A stretch of 64,000 bases of DNA, from positions 22,259 to 86,258 of the forward strand of contig NZ_JARGPK010000021.1 of assembly GCF_029212575.1 (NCBI RefSeq). Reading direction: 5' to 3'. The translations under genes were made by a program, and so were the position numbers. This DNA comes from Antarcticimicrobium sp. (lineage in GTDB: Bacteria; Pseudomonadota; Alphaproteobacteria; Rhodobacterales; Rhodobacteraceae). Shown here piece by piece: positions 17,038-25,824 of this stretch (position 1 is the first letter of the stretch; every line of letters starts with the position of its first letter). Under the pieces are notes generated by a model. It was not told the DNA's origin and made no database searches. It was given only the letters and a program-made list of their open reading frames with translations.

Positions 17038-18981
17038 ATGAAACACTCATTGACCGAAGCTTCGCGCTGGGAACGGCGCGGCGCGCAGGCGCTCGGCGCG
17101 TTGTTTGCGGCATTCGTCGCGCTGCATTTCTACAATGCCCTGTTCGGGCAGTTCGAACCGCTGGTTCAACGACCGATCTTTATCGGCTTCGGTCTGGGCG
17201 GTGCCTTTTTCCTGTACGCCGCGCGCGCGTCGCGGACCGGCGGCCGAAACGGCCTGGAACGGGCCATCGACATCACACTCGGGCTGCTGGCCTTTGGCGT
17301 GTGCCTTTATGTGATCCTCAACCGGGATCGTTTTTCCGACATCATGGTGCAGTACGGCCCGCTCGACAAGGCCGCCGGGTTGCTGGTCGTCCTGCTGACG
17401 CTCGAAGCGGCCCGCCGGGTGATCGGCTGGTTCCTGCCCTTGCTGGCGCTGATCACCGTCCTCTATTATTACTTCGGGTACGATCTGATCGACGGGGGCT
17501 GGCGCCCGCCGCGGGTTTCGGCGCGAACGGCGGTCGAGACCTTTTACAGTTCGACCACCGGCATTTTCGGTTATCTGGCGGATGTGGGCGCGCGGGTCAT
17601 CACGATCTATGTGCTTTTGGGGGCGTTGCTGCTGTCCACCGGGGCAACCGACGTGTTCATGAAAATGGCCACCTGGATCGCCGGACGCACCTTCGGCGGC
17701 CCCGCCAAGGTCTGCGCCCTGTCTTCGGCCATGTTCGGGACGGTGACCGGATCGGCGGTGGCCAATGTGATGGCAACAGGTTCGATCACCATTCCCACGA
17801 TGAAGCGGTTGCGCTATCCGCCGGCATTCGCCGGCGCGGTCGAGGCAGTCGCCTCCTCGGCCGGTCAGCTGACGCCGCCGGTGATGGGGGCAGGTGCATT
17901 CATCATGGCCGAGTTCCTGAACATTCCCTACACCCAGATCGCTGTAGCAGCGGTCGGTCCTGCGTTTCTCTATTACCTCGCGATTTGGCTCGGGGTGGAT
18001 CTTTATGCGCGGCGCACAGGCCTTCAGCCCACCCCGAAGAGCGAAATGCCGAAACCGGCGGATTTCCTGGCGCCCGACAAGGCGATCCCGCTTTTTCTTC
18101 CCATCGGGACGGTGATCTATTTCCTGTTCCAGGGCTATACACCAAGCTTTGCGGGCGCAGCGTCGATCATCGTTCTGATCCTGACCTGCGCGGTCGTGCG
18201 CCCCTTCGCCCAGGAGGCCCGGGCCCAGGGATTGCGGGCGTGCTGGGCCGGGCTGGCCCGCGACGTTTATGAAGGGATGGTCGAAGCCGGCCGCGCGCTG
18301 GTGATGATCGCCGCGTTGCTGGCCTGTGCCGCGATCGTCGTCAAGGTTCTGACGGCGACGGGCGCCGGTGTAAAAATCTCGAACCTGCTCTTTTCTGTGT
18401 CCGATCAGGGCCTGATCGTCGCCTTGCTGCTGGCGGCTGTGCTGTCGATCGTGTTGGGAATGGATGTTCCGACCACCGCCTCCTACGTGCTGGCGGCGGC
18501 GATTGCCGCGCCCAGTCTCGTGCGGCTTGGCCTGCCGGAATTGACGGCGCATCTTTTCGTCTTCTACTACGCGATCCTGTCGGCCATCACGCCACCGGTC
18601 TGCGCCAGTGTCTATGCGGCGGCCGCGCTGGCCGGGGCCAATTTCTGGAAGGTGGCCGGCCGCGCGCTGGTTCTTGCCGGTGCGGTCTATGTTGTGCCGT
18701 TCCTGTTCGTGTTCCGGCCAGGCATTCTGGCGCAGGGCGGGACCGGTCAGATCGTTCTGGATCTGGGCGTGGCAAGCGCCGCGGTCTTCGCCGTCAGCGT
18801 CGGGTTGAGCGGTTACCTCAGGGGAACGCTGACTCTGGTGGGACGGGGGTTGTTTCTGGCGACGGCTGCATTGTTGATCTATGCCGCGCCGATGGCCGAC
18901 ATTATCGGCGGGCTGGCGCTGATCGGTTTGGTCGCATGGCGGCTTTTTCTCGGAGAGCGGCAGACCCTGAGCACCGGGTGA
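17038..18981 (+). CDS. TRAP transporter permease, fused DctQ-DctM (TAXI type)
   Basis: Inner-membrane permease of 647 residues with 15 or more hydrophobic segments. The N-terminal part is DctQ-like; the larger part has GPAKVCALSSAMFGTVTGSA and TGSITIPTMKRL, characteristic of the large TRAP subunit, and GMDVPTTASYVLAAA near the C terminus. The open frame begins earlier but ATG 17038, preceded by GGGAGG, is the real start. It partners the 15981 binding protein. Similar in design to the 1195-3162 permease but clearly divergent in sequence. Confidence 0.92.
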   Translation: MKHSLTEASRWERRGAQALGALFAAFVALHFYNALFGQFEPLVQRPIFIGFGLGGAFFLYAARASRTGGRNGLERAIDITLGLLAFGVCLYVILNRDRFSDIMVQYGPLDKAAGLLVVLLTLEAARRVIGWFLPLLALITVLYYYFGYDLIDGGWRPPRVSARTAVETFYSSTTGIFGYLADVGARVITIYVLLGALLLSTGATDVFMKMATWIAGRTFGGPAKVCALSSAMFGTVTGSAVANVMATGSITIPTMKRLRYPPAFAGAVEAVASSAGQLTPPVMGAGAFIMAEFLNIPYTQIAVAAVGPAFLYYLAIWLGVDLYARRTGLQPTPKSEMPKPADFLAPDKAIPLFLPIGTVIYFLFQGYTPSFAGAASIIVLILTCAVVRPFAQEARAQGLRACWAGLARDVYEGMVEAGRALVMIAALLACAAIVVKVLTATGAGVKISNLLFSVSDQGLIVALLLAAVLSIVLGMDVPTTASYVLAAAIAAPSLVRLGLPELTAHLFVFYYAILSAITPPVCASVYAAAALAGANFWKVAGRALVLAGAVYVVPFLFVFRPGILAQGGTGQIVLDLGVASAAVFAVSVGLSGYLRGTLTLVGRGLFLATAALLIYAAPMADIIGGLALIGLVAWRLFLGERQTLSTG

Positions 18982-19004
18982 CGCCGCTGCTTCTTCACAA
19001 GAAC

Positions 19005-19037
19005 GGGCCGCCGCAGAGTACCTGCGGTGGCCCTTTT
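19005..19037 (+). terminator. rho-independent terminator of the CoA-transferase/TRAP operon
   Basis: A 12-bp stem (GGGCCGCCGCAG with CTGCGGTGGCCC, one G-T pair), 5-nt loop AGTAC, then TTTT. It starts 24 nt after the permease stop and lies before the convergent DUF35 gene. Confidence 0.85.
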
Positions 19038-19071
19038 CGCGTGGGACAGTCGGGGCCTCTGGCCCCTTGCG

Positions 19072-19476
19072 TCACGTCATCCTGAAGTAGGGAAAGGTGA
19101 TCTCGTCGGTGGCTTTCACGAAGGTCACTTCGACCTTGGCTCCGATCCGCACGGATTCAGGATCGTCGGTCTGGATCCGGCTCATCATCCGCGGGCCTTC
19201 TTCCAGTTCGATCAGCGCGACGACATAGGGAACGTCGTCGGCAAAGGCCGGGCCTGCCGGGCGGCGGGCGATGGTGAAGGTATGCACCTCGCCACGCCCG
19301 CTGACCGTGTCGAATTTCAGGTTGTCGGAATGGCAATGCGGGCAGATCGCCCGCGGATAGAAGTGATGCTTGCCGCAATCGCCGCACAGCGGGATGTCAA
19401 GCCGACCCTCGTGCGCGGCCTCCCAATAGGGGGCGCTGTCGTGGTCGATCACCGGAAGCGGTTTTTCAGTGCTCAT
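19072..19476 (-). CDS. DUF35/OB-fold zinc-ribbon protein, thiolase partner
   Basis: A 134-residue protein with an N-terminal zinc ribbon (CGDCGKHHFYPRAICPHC, residues 29-46: two C-x2-C knuckles) followed by an OB-fold domain with GRGEVHTFT. DUF35 proteins bind thiolase-fold partners; ChsH2-DUF35 with Ltp2 in steroid side-chain cleavage and archaeal acetyl-CoA acetyltransferase complexes are described cases. It lies 4 nt after the Cys-less thiolase, the expected partner. Probably required for the partner's activity by positioning the CoA substrate. Last gene of the operon. Confidence 0.92.
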   Translation of the reverse strand: MSTEKPLPVIDHDSAPYWEAAHEGRLDIPLCGDCGKHHFYPRAICPHCHSDNLKFDTVSGRGEVHTFTIARRPAGPAFADDVPYVVALIELEEGPRMMSRIQTDDPESVRIGAKVEVTFVKATDEITFPYFRMT

Positions 19477-19480
19477 CGGC

Positions 19481-20653
19481 TCAGTCCTTCTGCAAAATCA
19501 CGGTTGCGCCGGAGGACAGCGTGCCCCCCGTGCCATGAACCAGCGCGGTTTCGGCCCCCGCGACCTGCCGGTCGCCACAGACGCCCCGCAACTGCCGGCT
19601 GGCCTCGATCAGCAGGAACATCCCGTACATGCCCGGATGCAGCGCCGACAGGCCGCCGCCATTGGTGTTCATCGGAAAGGCGCCGCCCGGCGCCGTGCGT
19701 TGGCCCGACACGAAATCGCCGCCCTCGCCGATCTTGCAGAAGCCAAGCGCTTCGAGCGTCAGCAGGACCGTGACGGTGAAACTGTCGTAGACCTCGACCA
19801 CGTCGATGTCGGAATGGCTTACCCCGGCCATTTTCATCGCCGTTTCGCCGGCCTTCTGCGCGGGCAGCAAGCGGGCGAGGTCGGGCATCTCGCCGATGGC
19901 CCAATGGGTGTGCGCTTCGCCATAGCCCTTGACCGCGACGGGTTTGGTCTTGAGGTCCCTGGCGCGTTCGGCGGTGGTCATCACGATGGCGCCCGCGCCG
20001 TCGGTGACAAGGCAGCAATCGAGAAGATGCAGCGGTTCCGAGATCATCGTGCTGGACAGGACATCGTCGACGGTGAGCGGATCGCGCCGAGTCGCGGCGG
20101 GGTTCAGCTGTGCCCATTTCCGGGTGGCGACGGCAATTTCGGCCAGGTTCTCGGAGGTGGTGCCGTATTCGTGCATGTGACGCTGTGCCGCCATCGCGTA
20201 GCCACCCACAGGCGTCGGCATCCCGTAGGGTGTTTCGTGCTGCATGGACAGGACCGAAGGACGTCCGCCCAGATTGCGGCTGCGCAGGGATTTCTGGTCG
20301 GAACTGTAGACGATCAGGGCAACCTCGCAATAGCCCTCGCGCAGCGCCATCGCGGCGTGGGCGACATGCGCTTCGAAGGCCGAGCCGCCGATATTGGTGC
20401 CATCGACATAGGTCGGCATTATATTGAGATATTCGCCCAGCGTTACCGTGGCGAGCTGTCCCGGCCCCGGCACGCCCCACATGCCGGCGGTCAAAAGACC
20501 GTCGACATCGTCCAGCGTCAGGCCGGCTTCCTCGACGGCGGCCTTCGCCACCAGGGCGGCATGGCCCAGAACCGAGGCCTTGGTGACGAATTTCCCGTCC
20601 TCGATTGGCGCGTCGGCAAGGCCGACGATCACCGGATCGCGTCCGTTCTTCAT
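19481..20653 (-). CDS. thiolase-fold protein lacking the nucleophilic Cys (SCP-x/Ltp-like, probable aldolase)
   Basis: Thiolase-superfamily protein of 390 residues, SCP-x/lipid-transfer type. Where thiolases have the acyl-accepting Cys (compare NACAS in the other thiolase here), this one reads NIGGSAFEAHVAHAA near 87-101, without Cys. NTNGGGLSALHPGMYG keeps the HPG motif and the C terminus has HGTGGTLSSG. Absence of the nucleophile plus a DUF35 partner are the features of Ltp2-type retro-aldolases, so cleavage of a beta-hydroxyacyl-CoA after MaoC hydration is more likely than thiolysis. Many SCP-x homologues share this variant and are simply called acetyl-CoA acetyltransferase. Confidence 0.88.
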   Translation of the reverse strand: MKNGRDPVIVGLADAPIEDGKFVTKASVLGHAALVAKAAVEEAGLTLDDVDGLLTAGMWGVPGPGQLATVTLGEYLNIMPTYVDGTNIGGSAFEAHVAHAAMALREGYCEVALIVYSSDQKSLRSRNLGGRPSVLSMQHETPYGMPTPVGGYAMAAQRHMHEYGTTSENLAEIAVATRKWAQLNPAATRRDPLTVDDVLSSTMISEPLHLLDCCLVTDGAGAIVMTTAERARDLKTKPVAVKGYGEAHTHWAIGEMPDLARLLPAQKAGETAMKMAGVSHSDIDVVEVYDSFTVTVLLTLEALGFCKIGEGGDFVSGQRTAPGGAFPMNTNGGGLSALHPGMYGMFLLIEASRQLRGVCGDRQVAGAETALVHGTGGTLSSGATVILQKD

Positions 20654-20701
20654 ATGTTTTTTCCCTTTGTTGTGCGGTGGTGTCCCAAAGCGGTCCCGAG
20701 G

Positions 20702-21844
20702 TCAGTTCGGGCGCATGGTCTTGGCGATCAGCGTGCGCTGTATCTGCGAGGTTCCGCCACCGATGGTGCTTTGCATCCCTTCACGGAAATAGCGTTCCAT
20801 GTCCGAGTCGGGCAGCATGGAATGCCCGCCGAGGATCTGCATGCCGTTACGGGTGACGGTTTGCAGGGTCTCGGAGGCAAAGAGTTTCGCCATCGACACT
20901 TCGCGCGTGCAGGGCGTCTTGGCCGCGGCCAGGCTGGCAGCGCGATAGACCAGAAGCCGCGCGGCGTCGACCTGGGTCTGCATGTCGGCCAGCATGTGGC
21001 GGATCACCTGAAAGTCGAAGATCGGCTTGTCGAACTGGATCCGTTCATGCGCGTAGCGCAGGGCATCGTCCACCGCTGTCTGGGCATTGCCGACATAGGC
21101 CGCGGCCACGGCGACACGTTCCAGTTCCAGATGGTCGGTGATGATCGACCAGCCTTCATTCTCGGTGCCCAGCAGCGCATCGGAAGGCAGTTTCACGTCG
21201 TCCACGAAAATCTCGGTGGTGCCTGTTGCGCGCCGCGCCAGGGTCGGCAGCTTTCGGATGTCCAGACCCTCGGTGTCGTTGGGGATCAGGAAGACCGACA
21301 GCCCCTTGTGCTTTGGCGCGTCGGGGTCGGTGCGGGTCAGCATGGCGAGGATCGCATTGTCGGCCTTTGCGCCCGAGCACCAGAGCTTTTGCCCCTTGAC
21401 CACCCAGCCGTTGCCGTCGCGCCGCGCGCGGGTCTTGGTCGAAGCCGCGTCCGACCCGGCGCCGGGTTCGGAAATCGAGATCGAGAAGCGGATGTCGCCA
21501 TCCAGGAACGGCTGGATGTACCGCTCTTTCTGTTCGGGCGTGCCGAATTTCTCGATATTCATTGCGGTGAAGGTGGCGACCATCAGGCCGGTGGAAAAGT
21601 CGAAGCCGTATTTTGCCAGCCCCTCGCACATCAGCGCATAATCCATGATGTCGCCGCCCAGCCCGCCGCTCTCTTCCGAGAACAGGATGCCGAGCCAGCC
21701 CTGCTTGGCCACCTTTTCATAGGCCTCATAGGGGTATTCGCGTTCGAGATCGCATTTGCGGATATAGTCGCGGCCGATCTCCTCGTCGATGAAACGCTCG
21801 ACGGTCGTGCGCCACATCTCCTGCTCGGGGGTCAAGAAGTTCAT
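20702..21844 (-). CDS. acyl-CoA dehydrogenase, isovaleryl/long-chain type base
   Basis: ACAD of 380 residues. Motifs: SISEPGAGSD near 134, WVVKGQKLWCSGA, IQFDKPIFDFQVI, and C-terminal IGGGTSQIQR. The MCAD-position Glu is Gly, but LELERVAVAA carries a Glu at the isovaleryl/long-chain position, so it should be active. Start overlaps the MaoC stop by 4 nt. In the operon it would oxidise an acyl-CoA formed by the ADP-forming ligase to an enoyl-CoA for the MaoC hydratase and the thiolase-like lyase. Confidence 0.92.
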   Translation of the reverse strand: MNFLTPEQEMWRTTVERFIDEEIGRDYIRKCDLEREYPYEAYEKVAKQGWLGILFSEESGGLGGDIMDYALMCEGLAKYGFDFSTGLMVATFTAMNIEKFGTPEQKERYIQPFLDGDIRFSISISEPGAGSDAASTKTRARRDGNGWVVKGQKLWCSGAKADNAILAMLTRTDPDAPKHKGLSVFLIPNDTEGLDIRKLPTLARRATGTTEIFVDDVKLPSDALLGTENEGWSIITDHLELERVAVAAAYVGNAQTAVDDALRYAHERIQFDKPIFDFQVIRHMLADMQTQVDAARLLVYRAASLAAAKTPCTREVSMAKLFASETLQTVTRNGMQILGGHSMLPDSDMERYFREGMQSTIGGGTSQIQRTLIAKTMRPN

Positions 21845-22341
21845 GCGCTCTCTCCTTGTGTGGTGTCGTGCGCGGCCCGGATTTTGGGCGGTTCTCCGGG
21901 GCGATCGAGACGGGTCTTTCGGATTAGCAGGCTGAACTCGCAGCGCATCACCGTTTCGTCCCGCTGGTTGATGCCTTCCAGCTTGCTGGTCACGACACCA
22001 TGCTTTTCGTCATGGTCCTTCAGATTGACGATTTCCACGCGGGCCCAGAGGGTGTCGTTGATGAAGGTCGGCCGCAGAAAGCGCAGCTCGTCGCAGCCGT
22101 AGAAGGCAGCGAGCACGGAGCTGTCGAAGGGGATCATCGCGTTGACGATGGAAAACACGAGGCTGCCCTGAACAAGGCGCTGGCCGTATATCGCCTCCTT
22201 GGCATGCTCGATGTTGGAATGCAGTTCGAGCCAGTTCCCGGTGAGCATGCAGAAATTGACGACATCGGTTTCCGTCATCGTCCGCCCGCTCGAAACGCCG
22301 GTCTGGCCCAGTGACAACTCTCCGAAAGGGTGACGTATCAC
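21841..22341 (-). CDS. MaoC-like hydratase
   Basis: A 166-residue hotdog protein of the MaoC group. TVTETDVVNF-type segment at residues 21-30 (TMTETDVVNFCMLTG), then ELHSN where classical hydratases have D-x-x-P-x-H (here L-E-L-H-S-N, with the His kept), and QGSLVFSI. It is flanked by ATGA overlaps on both sides (ligase beta subunit upstream, ACAD downstream), which points to a tight, co-translated pathway unit. Expected role: hydration of the enoyl-CoA made by the neighbouring ACAD. Confidence 0.87.
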   Translation of the reverse strand: MIRHPFGELSLGQTGVSSGRTMTETDVVNFCMLTGNWLELHSNIEHAKEAIYGQRLVQGSLVFSIVNAMIPFDSSVLAAFYGCDELRFLRPTFINDTLWARVEIVNLKDHDEKHGVVTSKLEGINQRDETVMRCEFSLLIRKTRLDRPGEPPKIRAAHDTTQGESA

Positions 22342-23009
22342 GTTAAATTCTCCTGTTCATTCGCCTTGGGTGCCAACACGATCAAGGCATCGGCAGCAGC
22401 CAATCCTTTCCCGTCCGCCCGAACCATCACAGGGTTGATTTCAATTTCCGAGATCAGATCGGCGTTTTCGGCGAAGAAAACAGATATGCGTGAAATCAGG
22501 TCCGCCAGGGCCCCCTTGTCGGCGGGTTCCGCGCCGCGCAGCCCCGCCAGCAACCTGGCACCCGGGCCCGAATCCACCATCGCCTCGGCGGTTTGCGGCC
22601 CTGCGGGTGCAAGCCGGATTTCGGCCGCGTCTATCAGTTCCACCAGAATTCCGCCGGGGCCGGCCAGAACGATCGGGCCAAAGGTTTCGTCGCGTTTGCA
22701 ACCTATGATCCATTCGGCCACGGACCCTTCTTCCATTTCCTCGATCAGCGCCGTGCCGCCCACAAACCGTTCCGCCATTTCGGCGGCGGCCTGTTTCGCC
22801 TCTTGAGGCGAGAGACCCAGTCGGACGAGACCATGATCGGACTTATGCGGGTAGTCGTCGTGACACAGCTTGGCGACACAGCGCCCCTCGGCGGGATCGC
22901 GTTTCGGCACCGGTATACCGATCTGTTGCAGCAGGTCCTTCGAGTCGGCCTCGTGGACCACTTTACGCCCGGCGCGCTGCCAGTTTTCCAGTGTTTCCCT
23001 CGGGGTCAT
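22338..23009 (-). CDS. ADP-forming acyl-CoA ligase, beta (ATP-grasp) subunit
   Basis: A 223-residue ATP-grasp subunit of the acetate/acyl-CoA synthetase (ADP-forming) family. YPHKSDHGLVRLGL around 57-70 matches the LHKSDxGGV ATP-binding segment, and SEIEINPVMV near 196 matches the metal-binding E-x-N-P motif. It is coupled to the alpha subunit by a 4-nt overlap. The reaction converts acyl-CoA + ADP + Pi to acid + CoA + ATP, or the reverse. The acyl group is unknown. Confidence 0.9.
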   Translation of the reverse strand: MTPRETLENWQRAGRKVVHEADSKDLLQQIGIPVPKRDPAEGRCVAKLCHDDYPHKSDHGLVRLGLSPQEAKQAAAEMAERFVGGTALIEEMEEGSVAEWIIGCKRDETFGPIVLAGPGGILVELIDAAEIRLAPAGPQTAEAMVDSGPGARLLAGLRGAEPADKGALADLISRISVFFAENADLISEIEINPVMVRADGKGLAAADALIVLAPKANEQENLT

Positions 23010-24421
23010 GCCACTTCTCCTGTCGTAGCCGCCAGCGCCGAAAGGCCCGAGGCCGCCCGCGCGGGCGAATCATAAACCGGGACAGCCCGTTCGCGCAGAG
23101 CCTCGCCCGAGGCATTGCTGCGCGCCGAGCCTGTCCAGACAATCAGGATCGGCTTGCCGGTGCTGTCGAACGCCTCGGCCAAAGCCTCGATGAACTGTTG
23201 ATCCGGCACAAATGTGATAATTGCGATGGCGATATCCACGCCCGGATCGGCCGCTACGGCCTCCAGGCAACGGCCCACATAGGTGGGATTCGCCAGAACG
23301 ACGCCGGTCAGATCGACCGGATTCGACACCGAGCCGTAGAACGGCACATAACGCGACAGCGCGGTTTGCGTCGCTTCGGCCAGGACCGGAACCTCGAAGC
23401 CGGCGCTTTCGGCCAGGTCGGTCATCTCGACGCCGAGCCCGCCGGTGACAGAGATGATTCCGACCCGGTTGCCGGCAGGCCGCCTGCCTGCGGCGAGGGC
23501 CGTGACGGCATCGACGGCAGCCACGGATTCCCGGGCGCGGATAACCCCGGTTTCGCGGAAGACCGCACTGATCACCCGGTCGTCTCCGGCCATCGCGCCG
23601 GTATGCGATTGGACAGCGCGCGATCCGGCGCGGCTTCGTCCGCCCTTGACCGCAACGACGTGCTTTCCGGCTCTTGTGAGTCGTTGGGCCGCCTCGGCAA
23701 AGCGGCGCCCGTCGCGCAGTTCCTCGACGTAGCACAGAACCACGCGGGTCTGCTGATCGTTGCCGAGATATTCGAGCAGATCCGCGGCGGTCAGATCCGT
23801 TTCGTTGCCGCTGGAGACGATGGCATTGATCCCCACGCCGCGTTCGCCCAGACGCAACGCCATAAGGCCGCCTAGCGCGCCGGACTGGGAAATCATGGCC
23901 ACGGGGCCGGGCCTGAGACCGTTGAACATGGGGCTGAAGGTCAATTGCAGATCCGACGCGGGGCGCACCACGCCTTCGCAGTTCGGCCCGACCAGGCGAA
24001 AGGGCGCGTCCTGCATGATCCGGCGCAGCCGCATCTCGTTGTTGTGGCCGTCTTCCCCGGCTTCCGAAAAGCCGGAGGTCACCCCGACCACGACTTTCAC
24101 ATCGAGCCGGGTACAGGTTTCCAGCGCATCGAGAGCGACGCCGACCGGGGTTGCCAGAACGACCACGTCGATCGGGCCGTCGATCTCCTCCAGGCTGCGT
24201 GCTGCCGCAAGCCCCTCGATTTCGCCGCCCGAGGGGTTCACCGGAATGATCTTGCCGCGATAGCCGTTGCTCTTCAGCAGGGCCAGCACGGCCTGCCCGA
24301 GCTTGCCCTTGGTGCGGGACGCCCCGACGACCGCGATGGTGCTGGGATCGAACAGAGCGTCCAATGCCTCTGCAACCGAAGGTCGGCGAACCGCCATTCG
24401 ATTCGTGTTTGGCTCAGCCAT
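23006..24421 (-). CDS. ADP-forming acyl-CoA ligase, alpha subunit
   Basis: A 471-residue alpha subunit: N-terminal CoA-binding Rossmann domain (AVVGASRTKGKLGQ) followed by succinyl-CoA-ligase-like domains. VQSHTGAMAG contains the His expected to carry the phosphate. The open frame starts with TTG 24436, but ATG 24421 with GGAG 6 nt upstream is better placed. First gene of a six-gene minus-strand operon with ATP-grasp subunit, MaoC, ACAD, thiolase-like protein and DUF35. Divergent from the CaiB gene at 24580. Confidence 0.9.
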   Translation of the reverse strand: MAEPNTNRMAVRRPSVAEALDALFDPSTIAVVGASRTKGKLGQAVLALLKSNGYRGKIIPVNPSGGEIEGLAAARSLEEIDGPIDVVVLATPVGVALDALETCTRLDVKVVVGVTSGFSEAGEDGHNNEMRLRRIMQDAPFRLVGPNCEGVVRPASDLQLTFSPMFNGLRPGPVAMISQSGALGGLMALRLGERGVGINAIVSSGNETDLTAADLLEYLGNDQQTRVVLCYVEELRDGRRFAEAAQRLTRAGKHVVAVKGGRSRAGSRAVQSHTGAMAGDDRVISAVFRETGVIRARESVAAVDAVTALAAGRRPAGNRVGIISVTGGLGVEMTDLAESAGFEVPVLAEATQTALSRYVPFYGSVSNPVDLTGVVLANPTYVGRCLEAVAADPGVDIAIAIITFVPDQQFIEALAEAFDSTGKPILIVWTGSARSNASGEALRERAVPVYDSPARAASGLSALAATTGEVA

Positions 24422-24579
24422 TTCTTTCTCCGTCAAGTGAAAATTTTATTGTCCGTTTCGATGATCTAACGGGCGTTCGATTGTTCTCGCAATGGATTTA
24501 GGTTCCGATGAGACTGAGGGCGCTGGACCCGGAGGTTGGGGCTTGACGACCGAGAAATGACAATCTGGGAGACTACCGA

Positions 24580-25794
24580 GTGAAATTAACAGACGGGCCG
24601 CTGAGCGATCTCAGGGTGATTGAAATGGGGCATGTGATTGCCGCGCCGATGTGCGGCGCTCTGCTCTCCGATTTCGGCGCCGATGTGATCAAGATCGAAC
24701 GGCCGGGGCAGGGCGACATGCTACGGGTTCTGAGCGCGCGCGCCAAGGATGGCGTCGGTGTGTGGTGGAAGACGCTGGCCCGAAACAAGCGACTGGTTGC
24801 GCTGGACTGGAAAACCGAAGACGGCCGCGAGGTTCTGCGCCGCTTGGTCGAAAACGCGCAGGTTCTTATCGAAAACTTCCGCCCCGGCGTGCTTGAAAGG
24901 GCGGGATTGGCGCCAGAGGTTCTGCATGGCTGGAATCCCGATCTGGTGATCGTGCGGATCTCGGGCTATGGCCAGACCGGGCCGCGTTCCTCGTGGCCGG
25001 GTTTCGGTCGGGCCGGCGAGGCCATGAGCGGACTGGCGCACATCACCGGCTTTGCCGACAACGCGCCGATGCACCCCGGCTTTCCCGCCGCGGATTCGAC
25101 CACCGGCCTGATGGCGGCCTACGGCGCGATGATGGCGCTTCATGCGGTGCAGAACGGCAGCGCCAGGGGCCAGGTGGTGGACCTGGCCATCTTCGAGCCG
25201 CTGTTGCGCCTGATCGACTATCACGTTCCGACGCGAACCGGCGCGGGGCTGCCGGTTGACCGAAACGGACTTCAGGCACCCAATTCCTACGCCCCGGCGG
25301 GGGTGTTTCGCGCCAGGGACGGGAAATGGGTCACAATCAGCGCAGGCAGTGCGGCGACCGGGCGGCGGCTTCTGGAAGCCGCGGGCGGAAAGGAATGGGC
25401 GGAACAGCCGCAATTCCAAAGCCTCGATGGCTTCGCGGAGCACATGGACGAGATTGTGGACCGTCTCGGCGCATTTGTGGCACAGCATGACGCGCAGAAG
25501 GCGATTGACATCTTCCAGGCCCACGATGCCGTGGCGGCGATGGTCTATGACGTCGATGACATCCTTGCCGATCCGCAGATCGCCGCGCGCGGCGACATCG
25601 TCGGGGTCGAGGGCGACGACACCAAGGTCGTCGGACCCGTGCCAAAGCTGGACAAGACGCCGGGACGGCTGCGCTGGCTCGGGCGCAGAGAGCTGGGCGC
25701 CGACAGCCGCGCAGTGCTGGAAGAGCTCGGATACGACGCCGGGAAGATCGACAAGCTCACCGAAAACGGCACTGTAGCCGAACCGAAACGCTGA
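24580..25794 (+). CDS. CaiB/BaiF-family protein lacking the catalytic Asp
   Basis: Family III CoA-transferase fold, 404 residues. N-terminal LSDLRVIEMGHVIAAPMCG and DFGADVIKIERPG, and the interlocked-ring Gly region are typical. Where the other four homologues in this window carry the active-site Asp (GHD or AFD), this one reads PGFGRAGEAMSG, with Gly. That is seen in a recognised GFG subgroup of CaiB-like proteins and may mean a different chemistry or altered base. GTG start with GGGAG 8 nt upstream. It heads a three-gene unit with ACAD and a fused ADP-forming ligase. Confidence 0.9.
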   Translation: MKLTDGPLSDLRVIEMGHVIAAPMCGALLSDFGADVIKIERPGQGDMLRVLSARAKDGVGVWWKTLARNKRLVALDWKTEDGREVLRRLVENAQVLIENFRPGVLERAGLAPEVLHGWNPDLVIVRISGYGQTGPRSSWPGFGRAGEAMSGLAHITGFADNAPMHPGFPAADSTTGLMAAYGAMMALHAVQNGSARGQVVDLAIFEPLLRLIDYHVPTRTGAGLPVDRNGLQAPNSYAPAGVFRARDGKWVTISAGSAATGRRLLEAAGGKEWAEQPQFQSLDGFAEHMDEIVDRLGAFVAQHDAQKAIDIFQAHDAVAAMVYDVDDILADPQIAARGDIVGVEGDDTKVVGPVPKLDKTPGRLRWLGRRELGADSRAVLEELGYDAGKIDKLTENGTVAEPKR

Positions 25795-25824
25795 GAGCGG
25801 ACTGCGAGATTTGAGGAGAACACC

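Noticed and set aside
17047..18552. 501-residue minus-strand ORF opposite the second TRAP permease
   Set aside because: His/Asp/Arg-rich shadow of hydrophobic codons on the other strand.
20645..20662. TTCATATGTTTT at the thiolase start as an operator copy
   Set aside because: Only the central CATATG with T-rich flanks is shared and it includes the start codon; too weak.
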